Below, in pieces: positions 8,633-17,234 of a DNA stretch of 43,524 nucleotides. Origin of the DNA: JAYODZ01 sp965662735. GTDB taxonomy: Bacteria; Pseudomonadota; Alphaproteobacteria; RS24. The DNA is taken from NCBI GenBank assembly GCA_965662735.1, contig CBFIIU010000017.1, positions 1 to 43,524 of the forward strand, written 5' to 3'. Position 1 is the first letter of the stretch, and the number at the start of each line of letters is the position of its first letter. A model generated the notes under the pieces. The model had not been told where the DNA came from. It made no database searches and saw nothing but the letters and a program-made list of their open reading frames with translations. The translations under genes were made by a program, and so were the position numbers.

Positions 8633-9443
8633 ACCACTTGGTATTATTGCGGGCGGTGGCCCTTTGCCAAGCCGCGTCGCCGAGGCACTTGATCGCAGCG
8701 GACAAAACTATGTCATGATCGCTCTGACCGGAGTGTCCTCTCCTGAAACAATTTCGAAAACCGATCATTGCTACGGAATGGGTGCCTTAGGGCGCGTCAT
8801 TGACACGTTTCAGGACCATCATATCGCGCAGTACATCATGATCGGACCTGTCACACGTCCAGGCTTTGACCAGCTTGAGTTGGATGCGATTGGCAATGAG
8901 GTTATTGAGCGGTTTCTGATGCAAGGTGGCGGCGGCGATGATGCCTTATTAAGGCTCATTACCGAGCGCTTCGCTGAGGCGGGTCTGGTCGCCCTTCCGG
9001 CTGAGAGTGTTTTGGTCGATGTCGCGGCGCCGAGCGGTTTGTTGAGCGCAGCGGAGGCGACCAAATACGCTGCTGATATTGCCCTAGGACGAGCGCTTTT
9101 AGAGCAATTGTCGCCATTTGATGTTGGTCAGGCCTGCGTGGTTGAGAGCGGTCAAGTACTGGCCATTGAAGGCCCCGAAGGAACCGACAATATGCTGCGC
9201 CGTGTGCAAGATATTTTAAGTGCGCGGGGCGAACGGGCCCCCAATGGGGTTTTGGTTAAATTGCCGAAAGCCGGTCAAGAGCGTCGTGTCGATTTGCCCA
9301 CATTGGGCCCCCAAACGGTTGAAGGGGTTCGGGATGCGGGATTGGCGGGTCTTGTTTATCAAGGGGGCGGAACGCTGTTGATCGACAGAGAGGCCTGCGT
9401 CGCCCTCGCAAATCGGCATCACTTATTTTTACTGGGTCTATGA
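8625..9443 (+). CDS. lpxI: UDP-2,3-diacylglucosamine diphosphatase LpxI
   Basis: A 272-residue member of the LpxI (DUF1009) family. LpxI hydrolyses UDP-2,3-diacylglucosamine to lipid X and replaces LpxH in alphaproteobacteria. The N-terminal Gly-rich motif LGIIAGGGPLP and the C-terminal segment LAGLVYQGGGTLLIDREACV match the family. Start codon is uncertain. GTG 8625 puts the LGIIAGGG motif at the usual distance from the N-terminus and overlaps lpxA by eight bases. ATG 8604 would add seven residues. Neither has a convincing ribosome-binding site, so coupling to lpxA translation is likely. The gene ends in an ATGA overlap with lpxB. Confidence 0.9.
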   Translation: MTEPLGIIAGGGPLPSRVAEALDRSGQNYVMIALTGVSSPETISKTDHCYGMGALGRVIDTFQDHHIAQYIMIGPVTRPGFDQLELDAIGNEVIERFLMQGGGGDDALLRLITERFAEAGLVALPAESVLVDVAAPSGLLSAAEATKYAADIALGRALLEQLSPFDVGQACVVESGQVLAIEGPEGTDNMLRRVQDILSARGERAPNGVLVKLPKAGQERRVDLPTLGPQTVEGVRDAGLAGLVYQGGGTLLIDREACVALANRHHLFLLGL

Positions 9444-10618
9444 GGATCATGCGCGATAGGCCCCACATTGTGGTCATTGCAGGGGAGGCCTCGGGAGATG
9501 TGCTCGGCGGCGGGCTGGTTCGGGCGCTGTTGCAAAAACGGCCTGATCTTGAATTCTCCGGCGTTTGTGGCCCCCAAATGGACGCGGCGGGGGTCCACTC
9601 TATTTTTCCAATGTCAGATATTGCCGTTATGGGGCTGGTCGATGTGCTGCGCCAACTGCCTTATTTGTTTGGAAAACGGGATGACGTCGTTGAGCATATT
9701 GTGGAGCGTCAACCCAATTTGGTCATATGCATTGATGCGCCGGACTTTAACCATCGTGTTGCCCAGAAGCTGCGTTCGCGCGGGTCGCGTATTCCCATCA
9801 TCGATTACGTAACACCATCTGTATGGTTTTGGCGTCCTGGGCGGGCAGCAAAAATGGCACATTATTTTGATTACGGATTATGCTTGCTTCCGTTTGAACC
9901 GGAGGTCATGGCCAAGCTGGGTGGTCCGCCATGCGCCTATGTAGGACATCGCGCGACACAGATGGTCGCGTCAGATGACGATGTGGCCGCTTTTGCACAA
10001 CGCTATGAGGTGACACCGGACAAAAAGGTGGTCGCGCTCATTCCTGGTAGTCGGCGCAGTGAAATTCGCGATATGTTACCCATGTTTTTAGAGACAGCGC
10101 GTCGTCTCCAGCAATCGGGTGAGAAGCTCGATCTGTTTATCCCGACCGTTCCGCATGTGCGTGATCACCTTATCCATCAATTGGGGACGAATGAGGTGAC
10201 ACTGGTTGATCATGAGGATGAGAAGGCGGCACTGTTTCGACGGGCGGATTTGGCGTTGGCCACATCTGGAACCGTGGCCCTTGAGTTGGGCTTAGCTCAA
10301 ACACCGATGATTATTGGGTATTCTTCTAACGGGGTATTTTACGAAATTATTGGAAAATATTTGAGCCGAACACCCTCGGTGAATTTGGTTAATCTCGTTT
10401 TGGACGAACCCATCATCCCCGAATTGCTGTATGACCGACTGACGGTCGATAACTTAACCCATTTGGCGAGCCAATATCTTTCAGACGAGCACCTCNNNNN
10501 NNNNNNNNNNNNNNNNNNNNNNNNNNNNNNNNNNNNNNNNNNNNNNNNNNNNNNNNNNNNNNNNNNNNNNNNNNNNNNNNNNNNNNNNNNNNNNNTGAAC
10601 CTTGGCCTATTGCCGTAA
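9440..10618 (+). CDS. lpxB: Lipid-A-disaccharide synthase, C-terminus lost in an assembly gap
   Basis: GT19-family glycosyltransferase that joins lipid X to UDP-2,3-diacylglucosamine at the inner membrane, giving the lipid A disaccharide. About 352 residues are readable before the gap. The N-terminal GEASGDVLGGGLV motif, the IDAPDFNHRVA segment and ALIPGSRRSEIRDMLP are clear. The last part is hidden by 100 N at 10496-10595. Because the gap size is a placeholder, the frame after it is not fixed: the stop could be TGA 10596-10598, TAA 10616-10618 or TAA 10654-10656. I quote the second because it is in frame if the gap is exactly 100. ATG 9440 overlaps the lpxI stop; ATG 9449 behind GAGG is an alternative start. 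Confidence 0.88.
   Translation: MRIMRDRPHIVVIAGEASGDVLGGGLVRALLQKRPDLEFSGVCGPQMDAAGVHSIFPMSDIAVMGLVDVLRQLPYLFGKRDDVVEHIVERQPNLVICIDAPDFNHRVAQKLRSRGSRIPIIDYVTPSVWFWRPGRAAKMAHYFDYGLCLLPFEPEVMAKLGGPPCAYVGHRATQMVASDDDVAAFAQRYEVTPDKKVVALIPGSRRSEIRDMLPMFLETARRLQQSGEKLDLFIPTVPHVRDHLIHQLGTNEVTLVDHEDEKAALFRRADLALATSGTVALELGLAQTPMIIGYSSNGVFYEIIGKYLSRTPSVNLVNLVLDEPIIPELLYDRLTVDNLTHLASQYLSDEHLXXXXXXXXXXXXXXXXXXXXXXXXXXXXXXXXXXNLGLLP
10496..10595. other. Assembly gap of 100 N in the 3' part of lpxB
   Basis: Another 100-base placeholder. Unlike the gap in rseP, the flanks share no repeated sequence. Judging from normal LpxB length (about 380-390 residues), roughly 30-40 codons are missing, so the true gap may be close to 100 bases. 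Confidence 0.95.
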
Positions 10619-10623
10619 AACAA

Positions 10624-10650
10624 AAACGGCGCCTCGAAGAGGCGCCGTTT
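10624..10650 (-). terminator. Intrinsic terminator between lpxB and gltA
   Basis: Perfect 12-bp inverted repeat (arms 10624-10635 and 10639-10650) with a GAA loop and a GC-rich core GGCGCC. On the minus strand the hairpin is followed by a T-rich tract (GTTTTTGTTTTA), as expected for the end of gltA. The plus-strand side has a short TTTAAAT after the stem, so it may act in both directions between the convergent genes. Confidence 0.85.
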
Positions 10651-10669
10651 AAATAAGAGCATAGATCTT

Positions 10670-11971
10670 TTAGCGTTTGTTCACTGGAACATAGTCACGT
10701 TCGGTGGCGCCGACATAAAGCTGGCGCGGACGACCAATCCGTTGGCTTGGATCTTCGATCATCTCATTCCATTGCGACACCCAGCCCACGGTGCGGGCCA
10801 GCGCAAATAGAACCGTAAACATAGTAGTAGGGAAGCCCATCGCTTTCAGGGTGATCCCTGAGTAGAAATCGATATTTGGGTAAAGTTTCTTCTCTACAAA
10901 ATAAGGATCATTCAGCGCAATTTTTTCTAGCTCCATCGCGACATCGAGAAGCGGGTCATCGGAAATGCCAAGCTCGTTCAGCACTTCGTGACAGGTTTTT
11001 TGCATCACGCGTGCGCGCGGATCATAATTTTTATATACACGGTGACCAAAGCCCATGAGCCTGAAAGGATCGTTCTTGTCTTTGGCGCGAGCGATAAACT
11101 CGGGAATACGGTCCACTGAGCCAATTTCATTTAACATATCGAGTGCGGCCTCGTTGGCTCCACCATGCGATGGACCCCACAAGCAGGCAATGCCCGCAGC
11201 AATACACGCAAACGGGTTGGCCCCAGATGATCCGGCCAAACGAACGGTTGACGTCGAGGCGTTTTGTTCGTGGTCAGCATGCAAAATGAAAATGCGGTCC
11301 ATGGCGCGCGCCAATGTGGGGCTCACATGATATTCCTCACACGGAACAGCAAAGCACATGTGCAAGAAGTTGGATGCATAATCCAAGTCGTTGCGCGGAT
11401 AGATAAAGGGTTGTCCGACTGAATATTTATAGGCCATCGCAGCAATGGTTGGGATTTTTGCAATTAACCGTCGGCTCGCAATTTTCCTTTGCTCAGGATC
11501 ATTAATATCAGTGCTGTCATGATAAAAAGCTGACAACGCTCCCACAACACCGACCATTATCGCCATGGGGTGGGCATCGCGCCGGAAGCCTGAAGAAAAC
11601 TTGTATAGTTGCTCATGGAGCATGGTATGGCGCGTGATCGCTGTTTCAAATTCGGTCAATTGATCTTTTGTTGGAAGCTCACCATTCATCAACAAATAGC
11701 AGGTCTCAACAAAATTTCCTTTTTCGGCCAGCTGTTCGATCGGGTAACCGCGATGCAGCAAAATACCCTTCTCTCCATCGATATAGGTGATGCTCGATTT
11801 GCAACTCGCGGTCGAGGTGAAGCCGGGGTCATAGGTAAAGCAGCCTGTTTCGCCATAGAGCTTGGACACATCGATGACGTCTGGACCGATCGATCCCGCT
11901 TCGACCGCAAGGCTATAGTCCTTGCCATGTGTATTGAGCGTGGCGCTCGAAACATCCGCGTTTTTTGTCAT
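10670..11971 (-). CDS. gltA: Citrate synthase (type II, hexameric class)
   Basis: A 433-residue TCA-cycle enzyme condensing oxaloacetate and acetyl-CoA. Active-site elements are visible: GPSHGGANEA with the first catalytic His, MGFGHRVYKNYDPRA with the second His and anion-binding Arg, and YPNIDFYSG with the catalytic Asp. The C-terminal RPRQLYVG is also typical. The N-terminal beta-rich extension (TYDPGFTSTASCKSSITYIDG) is the mark of the larger allosteric bacterial type. ATG 11971 has GGAGATAGG upstream. The 110 bp to gltX probably hold its own promoter; a TATAAG element at about 12042-12047 is suggestive only. A strong terminator follows. Confidence 0.97.
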   Translation of the reverse strand: MTKNADVSSATLNTHGKDYSLAVEAGSIGPDVIDVSKLYGETGCFTYDPGFTSTASCKSSITYIDGEKGILLHRGYPIEQLAEKGNFVETCYLLMNGELPTKDQLTEFETAITRHTMLHEQLYKFSSGFRRDAHPMAIMVGVVGALSAFYHDSTDINDPEQRKIASRRLIAKIPTIAAMAYKYSVGQPFIYPRNDLDYASNFLHMCFAVPCEEYHVSPTLARAMDRIFILHADHEQNASTSTVRLAGSSGANPFACIAAGIACLWGPSHGGANEAALDMLNEIGSVDRIPEFIARAKDKNDPFRLMGFGHRVYKNYDPRARVMQKTCHEVLNELGISDDPLLDVAMELEKIALNDPYFVEKKLYPNIDFYSGITLKAMGFPTTMFTVLFALARTVGWVSQWNEMIEDPSQRIGRPRQLYVGATERDYVPVNKR

Positions 11972-12081
11972 TACCTATCTCCAACGAAAAATAAAACTTA
12001 AGAGAGAAGCGCGCTGAACGCGGCCTCTGAAACTTGGCGACTTATAGCATGTACGCCGTAAAATCGCCAGATCTTGAACGA

Positions 12082-13476
12082 TTAATTCACATATACGCGA
12101 ATTCGCGCCAAGGTCTCTTTTTGCCCTAAAATGAGCAATATATCATATAAACCGGGCGAATTTGGGGTTCCGGTCAGGACAGCCCTCAAAGCGGGACCAA
12201 TTTGCCCCAACTTAATCGAGCGCCTCTCCATAAACTGCTGCAAGCAGGCCTCACACGATGAGTGTGTCCAATCGGTCAGGGCTTCCAAATCGGGTAAAAG
12301 CTCGGCGAGATAGCCCATCCGCTCCTCTGTCATCAACTTTTTCGCTTTGTCGTCGATGGCAATGGGTGTGGGGGAGATGATAAAGTCGATCCCATCGACC
12401 AGTTCATTCAGGGTTTGAGCGCGCTCCTTCAGGCTGTCCATGCCCCGAAGGAGGGCTTGCGCGTGCGGTTCTGCGTCGGGGCAGCGATCGATGATATACG
12501 ATAATACGGTCTGGTTGTCACATTGGCGCAGGTGCTGGGCATTTGTGTGCATCAACTTATCGAGATCAAGGCGCGCCGGGGACCGGCCAATCGCCTCCAA
12601 TGAAAACCAATCGACGAGCTGCTCTGTTGAGAAAATTTCGTCATCTCCGTGGCTCCAGCCGAGACGTGCTAGATAATTTCGCATGGCTTCGGGCAAAATA
12701 CCCATATCCCGATAAGCATCCGCTCCGAGTGCGCCATGACGTTTGGAGAGCTTGGCGCCATCGCTTCCATGAATGAGCGGGATATGTGCAAAAACGGGCA
12801 GGGCCCAATCCATGGCCTGATAAAGTTGGGTTTGACGGAATGCATTGGTCAGATGGTCGTCACCCCGAATAACATGGGTAATCCCCATATCGTGATCGTC
12901 GACAACAACCGACAACATATAAGTGGGTGTCCCATCGGAACGAACAAGGATCAAATCATCCAACTGTTCATGGTCAACAGAGACATCTCCCTGAACAATA
13001 TCGTGAATGACGGTGGATCCTGTTTGAGGAGATTTAAAACGAATGACGCTTTGGCCAGGGAGATCCTCGTGGCCCGCCTCGCGGCATCGCCCGTCATAGC
13101 GCGGTGGACGACCCTCAGCGCGCGCCTTTTCGCGCATGGCCTCAATATCTTCACTTGAGCAGGTACACACATAAGCGTGCCCATTCGCCCTTAATTCATG
13201 GGCGACTGCCAAATGGCGGTCTAAATGCTCGTGTTGAAAGAGTGCAGGGGCATCGCTTGTGAGGCCGAGCCAGTTTAATCCATCAAAAATTGCGTCAACA
13301 GCAGCTTGGGTGGAGCGTGCTCGATCAGTATCTTCTATTCGAATTAAAAATTGACCCCCATGATGGCGGGCAAAGGCCCAATTAAATAAGGCGGTTCGCG
13401 CCCCACCAATATGGAGATACCCCGTCGGAGACGGTGCGAAACGTGTGACAATGTCCGAGTGGGGTGCGTGTCCCAT
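12082..13476 (-). CDS. gltX: Glutamyl-tRNA synthetase
   Basis: A 464-residue class I aminoacyl-tRNA synthetase that charges tRNA-Glu. The N-terminal RFAPSPTGYLHIGGARTAL carries the HIGH-type motif (LHIG). KLSKRHGA is the KMSKS-type loop. The C-terminal third is the helical anticodon-binding domain. ATG 13476 follows a clear GAGGAG ribosome-binding site. Many alphaproteobacteria have two gltX copies, one of which may also charge tRNA-Gln for later amidation; which type this is cannot be decided from sequence reading alone. It is divergent from comEC. Confidence 0.95.
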   Translation of the reverse strand: MGHAPHSDIVTRFAPSPTGYLHIGGARTALFNWAFARHHGGQFLIRIEDTDRARSTQAAVDAIFDGLNWLGLTSDAPALFQHEHLDRHLAVAHELRANGHAYVCTCSSEDIEAMREKARAEGRPPRYDGRCREAGHEDLPGQSVIRFKSPQTGSTVIHDIVQGDVSVDHEQLDDLILVRSDGTPTYMLSVVVDDHDMGITHVIRGDDHLTNAFRQTQLYQAMDWALPVFAHIPLIHGSDGAKLSKRHGALGADAYRDMGILPEAMRNYLARLGWSHGDDEIFSTEQLVDWFSLEAIGRSPARLDLDKLMHTNAQHLRQCDNQTVLSYIIDRCPDAEPHAQALLRGMDSLKERAQTLNELVDGIDFIISPTPIAIDDKAKKLMTEERMGYLAELLPDLEALTDWTHSSCEACLQQFMERRSIKLGQIGPALRAVLTGTPNSPGLYDILLILGQKETLARIRVYVN

Positions 13477-13602
13477 AGGCTCCTCTTAAACGAAAACTTT
13501 GGCGATATCTGTCTTGATCGCAAGGATGGTTGAGACCATCTTAACACAGGCTCGGCGATGAAACATAGGACGATCAGGCGCATGAGTCGAATTTACGTAT
13601 AA

Positions 13603-15591
13603 ATGGATTTGAAGCGGCTTATTTTGCCGTTTAGCGCCCTCGGGTTCACGGCGGGGGCGGCGGTGTTTTATGCACTTCCGTCCACGCCAAGCCTCGCTCT
13701 AGTGTTGGCTGTGATCCTCGGGGCGGGGCTTGCTGTGATCTGGGTTCAAAGAATAACCCAAAATTTTGCGATTATGTTTATCGCTATCGGTGTTCTGTGC
13801 GGCTTCGCTTGGGCGGATTTTCGTCTACCCACTTTGCCGAAAAAGATAGACGGACCATTGGCTTCTATATCGAAAGCAGACGCGGCACTTCCGTCTGTTA
13901 TCTCGGGGCGCTTGGTGCAACTTCAGTTTTCCAAACGTGGCTATCGGGCCCAAATCGATATGGAACCAGGAAACAGGCTTCACCTTGTCGACCGCGCGGG
14001 AAAACTTTCAGGAAAGCTATTGGGGTGCACTCTGTCGGTGACTGCGCGCATTCTTGAACCATCATCGCCGGCCTATCCCGATGCTTACGATCCGCGTGCG
14101 CAGAGCTTTTTTGAGCAAGAGTGGCAGCAGGCCGTTATTATTCGGAGCCAGCCAATCTCTGTCCAATCGTGTTCCGATGGGTGGCCGTGGCGACTAATGC
14201 GCTGGCGCTTTAAAGCGATCGCACAGGTGGCGCAGGCTTTGCCTCCCCAGTCGAAGGGCGTCATGATGGCCCTAATTTTTGGCACCCGTCACCTCGTGCC
14301 GGTCAATCGCATCGAGAACTACCGTGCGAGTGGGCTTGCCCATTTGTTGGCCATATCGGGATTGCACATGGTGTTGTTTGCCGGAAGCGTGTATTTTTTG
14401 TGTCGGCTGTTATGCGTAATGCTGTTCACTGAGGCGCGCTTGCGCGATGCACGCTTGCCCGCTTTGATGATTGCCATCCTCGCTGGGGCCGCTTACCTGT
14501 TTATATCAGGGGCCGGATTTGCAACCCAAAGGGCTTTTGTCATGTTATGCGCGGCCTTATGCGCGGCAGCGTTTCACAGACCCGTGCTCTCTTTGCATAA
14601 TGTTGGCAGTGCCGCTTTAGTGGTGATGGTCAGTAATCCGGCTGCCATTCGATCGCCTGGGTTTTTAATGTCCTTCTCGGCAGTGATTTGCCTGATATCA
14701 TTGGCCGCAGCTTTGGGGCGGGCCCCGCTTGATCGACACAAAATTCGCCGCTTTTTTGTGTTATTGTTTCTCACCAGTTTGGTGGCCGGAGCAGTTACCG
14801 GTCTCATCGGTCTATATTATTTTCATCAAGCCGCCCGATATGGTTTGCTCGCGAACCTCTTGGCTGTCCCGATATTCTCCTTCGTGGTGATGCCGAGTTT
14901 GGCAATAGGGACGGTGACAATCGGCACCCCAATCAGTGGGCCGATGTTGTCGCTTGCGAATATTGGGCTTCAGCTGATCGACCATATTGCCGCCACGATC
15001 AGCGGATTACCCGGCGCGGTTTTTCACCTGCCTCGCCAGAGCCCGATTTTCTTGGTTCTCATCTGCCTGGGTGTGATCGCAAGCCCGCTGGGGCGGGTCG
15101 GGCTGAAACTTAATGCTGTCCTCATCGCATTGCTGGTCCTTGTGGTGATTTATGCGCCTCAACGGGGCGATATTTATATTTTTGGACGCGGTCGTCATAT
15201 GGCCGTGCGCGATCCTCAGGGGCAGCTATGGCTGATGGAAAAAGCGTCGTCGTCCTATATTGTCGACCAATGGCGGCGCGCTGAAGGTCAAGAAAAACTT
15301 CCGGTTTGGGCGTGTCCAAAAGGCTATTGTGCGATGACTTCGGCTTCGGGTTTGCGCGTGCAAATTGCTTTTACTGACACCAGCTTGCGGATCGCGTGCC
15401 GACAAGCGGATCTTGTGCTAACCCCCTTAAAGCAAGGGGATTGGCCCGCCAAAGGATGTCGTGCCCGTCTGATTTCGATGGCTGATTTCAAGCGCAATGA
15501 TGTTCACATCGTCACGCTGACGCCTTTGGTTTCCTGTCAATCGATGATGCAATGGGGCAGGAGACCGTGGCATAGATGGGTGTATGCCTGA
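13603..15591 (+). CDS. comEC: ComEC/Rec2 family DNA-uptake membrane channel
   Basis: A 662-residue polytopic inner-membrane protein. It has an N-terminal soluble domain (DUF4131-like, about residues 25-190), then the competence domain with many membrane segments. The conserved GLAHLLAISGLHMVLFAG stretch marks the start of that domain. The C-terminal 130 residues form a soluble region without the metal-binding HxHxDH set, so no intact metallo-beta-lactamase domain is present. ComEC carries single-stranded DNA across the inner membrane in transformation. No other competence gene is in the window. It stands alone between the gltX and lexA groups, its usual place in alphaproteobacteria. Confidence 0.88.
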   Translation: MDLKRLILPFSALGFTAGAAVFYALPSTPSLALVLAVILGAGLAVIWVQRITQNFAIMFIAIGVLCGFAWADFRLPTLPKKIDGPLASISKADAALPSVISGRLVQLQFSKRGYRAQIDMEPGNRLHLVDRAGKLSGKLLGCTLSVTARILEPSSPAYPDAYDPRAQSFFEQEWQQAVIIRSQPISVQSCSDGWPWRLMRWRFKAIAQVAQALPPQSKGVMMALIFGTRHLVPVNRIENYRASGLAHLLAISGLHMVLFAGSVYFLCRLLCVMLFTEARLRDARLPALMIAILAGAAYLFISGAGFATQRAFVMLCAALCAAAFHRPVLSLHNVGSAALVVMVSNPAAIRSPGFLMSFSAVICLISLAAALGRAPLDRHKIRRFFVLLFLTSLVAGAVTGLIGLYYFHQAARYGLLANLLAVPIFSFVVMPSLAIGTVTIGTPISGPMLSLANIGLQLIDHIAATISGLPGAVFHLPRQSPIFLVLICLGVIASPLGRVGLKLNAVLIALLVLVVIYAPQRGDIYIFGRGRHMAVRDPQGQLWLMEKASSSYIVDQWRRAEGQEKLPVWACPKGYCAMTSASGLRVQIAFTDTSLRIACRQADLVLTPLKQGDWPAKGCRARLISMADFKRNDVHIVTLTPLVSCQSMMQWGRRPWHRWVYA

Positions 15592-15644
15592 GGTAAACGC
15601 AAGCAATCTCAAAGATACGGGCGCCGTCCTGCCGCGCCAAAATG

Positions 15645-16313
15645 CTAATATTTGCGAATGAGACCAACGAGGCGGCCCTGAACACGAATTTGTTCGCCTC
15701 TAAAGATACGCGTTTCATATGCAGGGTTTGCCGCTTCAAGCGCAATCATATCGCCCTTGCGACGTAACCGTTTCAATGTTGCCTCATGTCCTTCGACCAG
15801 AGCAACAATGATTTCGCCATTGTCGGCCGTGTCGCAGCGCTGAATGATGGCCGTGTCTCCATCAAATATGCCCGCATCAATCATCGAGTCGCCAACAACT
15901 TCGAGCGCATAATGCTCACCCGACCGCATCAGCTCGATGGGGATGGCGATTTGATGTGATTCCGATTGCAATGCTTCAATCGGCGTGCCAGCTGCAATTC
16001 GTCCCATGACCGCAATGCTTGTGCTCAATTCATCATTAGAGGGACGGGGCAGAGGCGGGGCCGAACGGCGCGACGATTTTTTAAGACCTCCGGCTAGGCT
16101 GTCTGGCAATTTCAGAATATCCAAGGCCCGCGCCCGATGCGGCATGCGGCGGATAAACCCTCTTTCCTCTAAGGCGGTAATGAGACGATGAATGCCGGAC
16201 TTTGATTTGAGGTTCAATGCTTCCTTCATCTCGTCAAAGCTAGGGGGAACCCCGGCCTCTTTAACGCGCTCGTTGATAAACATCAAAAGTTCATATTGTT
16301 TTTTTGTGAGCAC
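15645..16313 (-). CDS. lexA: LexA repressor
   Basis: A 222-residue SOS repressor. The N-terminal winged helix (about 1-70) includes PPSFDEMKEALNLKSKSGIHR as its recognition region. The C-terminal S24 self-cleavage domain has the Ala108-Gly109 cleavage site in RIAAGTPIEA, the nucleophile Ser143 in VVGDSMIDAG and the general base Lys181 in EATLKRL. I start at GTG 16313, because this gives the alphaproteobacterial N-terminus MLTKKQYELL and is preceded by a GGGGGG ribosome-binding tract. A TTG two codons upstream is the alternative. Two imperfect LexA-box-like sites lie just upstream, consistent with autoregulation. Confidence 0.95.
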   Translation of the reverse strand: MLTKKQYELLMFINERVKEAGVPPSFDEMKEALNLKSKSGIHRLITALEERGFIRRMPHRARALDILKLPDSLAGGLKKSSRRSAPPLPRPSNDELSTSIAVMGRIAAGTPIEALQSESHQIAIPIELMRSGEHYALEVVGDSMIDAGIFDGDTAIIQRCDTADNGEIIVALVEGHEATLKRLRRKGDMIALEAANPAYETRIFRGEQIRVQGRLVGLIRKY

Positions 16314-16330
16314 GCGCAACCCCCCAATGA

Positions 16331-16345
16331 GAACGAATCAGTAAC
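16331..16345 (-). promoter_or_regulatory. Candidate LexA operator 1 upstream of lexA
   Basis: The alphaproteobacterial LexA box is a direct repeat GTTC-N7-GTTC. On the minus strand this site reads GTTA-N7-GTTC, one mismatch from consensus. It lies 18 bases upstream of the proposed lexA start. It is short and imperfect, so I treat it as suggestive. Confidence 0.4.
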
Positions 16346-16351
16346 TTTTAC

Positions 16352-16366
16352 GTTCTACTTTCATTC
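16352..16366 (+). promoter_or_regulatory. Candidate LexA operator 2 upstream of lexA
   Basis: On the plus strand this reads GTTC-N7-ATTC, again one mismatch from GTTC-N7-GTTC. It is six bases from the previous site and in the lexA-trpC gap. Two near-matches within 36 bp are more suggestive together than either alone. Confidence 0.38.
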
Positions 16367-16398
16367 GCCTGGAGCGACAAGTGGGAGATTGAAAAAAA

Positions 16399-17190
16399 TT
16401 AAGTTTTCAAAAGCGCTCGGGTTGCGGCGGCAACGTCCGTGTGGCGCATCAGGCTCTCGCCAACCAAGAAAGCATCCGCACCATGGCCACGCAGTTCTGC
16501 AATGTCGGCGGCTGTTGAGATACCACTCTCGCTCACTGAGATCACATCTGATGCGAAATGAGGAAGAAGGTCGGCACTGACCCGCAAATTCGTCTCAAAA
16601 GTTTTGAGATTGCGATTATTAATGCCAATTAAATCCATGTGTAAGTCGTGCGCGCGATCGAGCTCGGCTCGATCATGAACCTCGCAGAGAACGTCCATGC
16701 CATAATTTTTTGCGGCCGCCAATAATTCGCCTGCGCACACATCATCCACCGCACTCATAATAATCAAGATGGCATCGGCGCCCCATGCGCGGGCTTCGGC
16801 GCATTGATAGGGGTCGAACAAGAAATCTTTTCGAATAACAGGCAGCGCGCAAGCCGTGCGGGCATCGCACAAATACTGTGCATCCCCTTGGAAAGAGGGG
16901 CGGTCGGTTAACACAGACAAGCAAGTGGCCCCGCCCGCTTCATAGGCGCGGGCCAAGGCAGGGGGGTCAAAGTCGGCACGAATAACCCCCTTGGAGGGGC
17001 TCGCCTTTTTAATCTCGGCAATCAGTCCCGCACGCTTATCTGTTTTTGCCTGTACGAGCGCGGCGCGAAACCCGCGGGGTGCTGCTTGTTGAGACGCTTG
17101 ATCTTCAAGGGTCGACAAGGCGACGGATTGCTTGGCCGCCGCAATTTCTTCGCGTTTATAGGTTTCGATTTGTTTTAAAATATCTGTCAT
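16399..17190 (-). CDS. trpC: Indole-3-glycerol phosphate synthase
   Basis: A 263-residue TIM-barrel enzyme that closes the indole ring in tryptophan synthesis (CdRP to indole-3-glycerol phosphate). Family motifs run in order: KKASPSKGVIR near residue 62, a LTDRPSFQG segment, RKDFLFDPYQ, EVHDRAEL, GINNRNLKTF and VSESGIS. It is monofunctional, with no TrpF fusion. It follows trpD by 44 bp and precedes lexA by 85 bp. In many alphaproteobacteria moaC and moeA lie between trpC and lexA; they are absent here. Confidence 0.96.
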   Translation of the reverse strand: MTDILKQIETYKREEIAAAKQSVALSTLEDQASQQAAPRGFRAALVQAKTDKRAGLIAEIKKASPSKGVIRADFDPPALARAYEAGGATCLSVLTDRPSFQGDAQYLCDARTACALPVIRKDFLFDPYQCAEARAWGADAILIIMSAVDDVCAGELLAAAKNYGMDVLCEVHDRAELDRAHDLHMDLIGINNRNLKTFETNLRVSADLLPHFASDVISVSESGISTAADIAELRGHGADAFLVGESLMRHTDVAAATRALLKT

Positions 17191-17234
17191 ATCTACTTTT
17201 CATCAGCGTCTCGCGCTTTGATTGTTATCTCGGA

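Noticed and set aside
8625..9443. Absence of LpxH between lpxA and lpxB
   Set aside because: LpxI is the usual non-homologous substitute in alphaproteobacteria and is present in the expected place.
11609..12158. Open plus-strand frame running through the start of gltA and the gltX-gltA gap
   Set aside because: It is antisense to the conserved citrate synthase N-terminus and shows no recognisable protein features.
12736..13158. A 140-codon open frame antisense to gltX
   Set aside because: It is complementary to conserved synthetase sequence; there is no independent coding evidence.
13525..13540. GATGGT-TGAG-ACCATC inverted repeat between gltX and comEC
   Set aside because: A six-base stem in a divergent promoter region can occur by chance, and no known operator matches.
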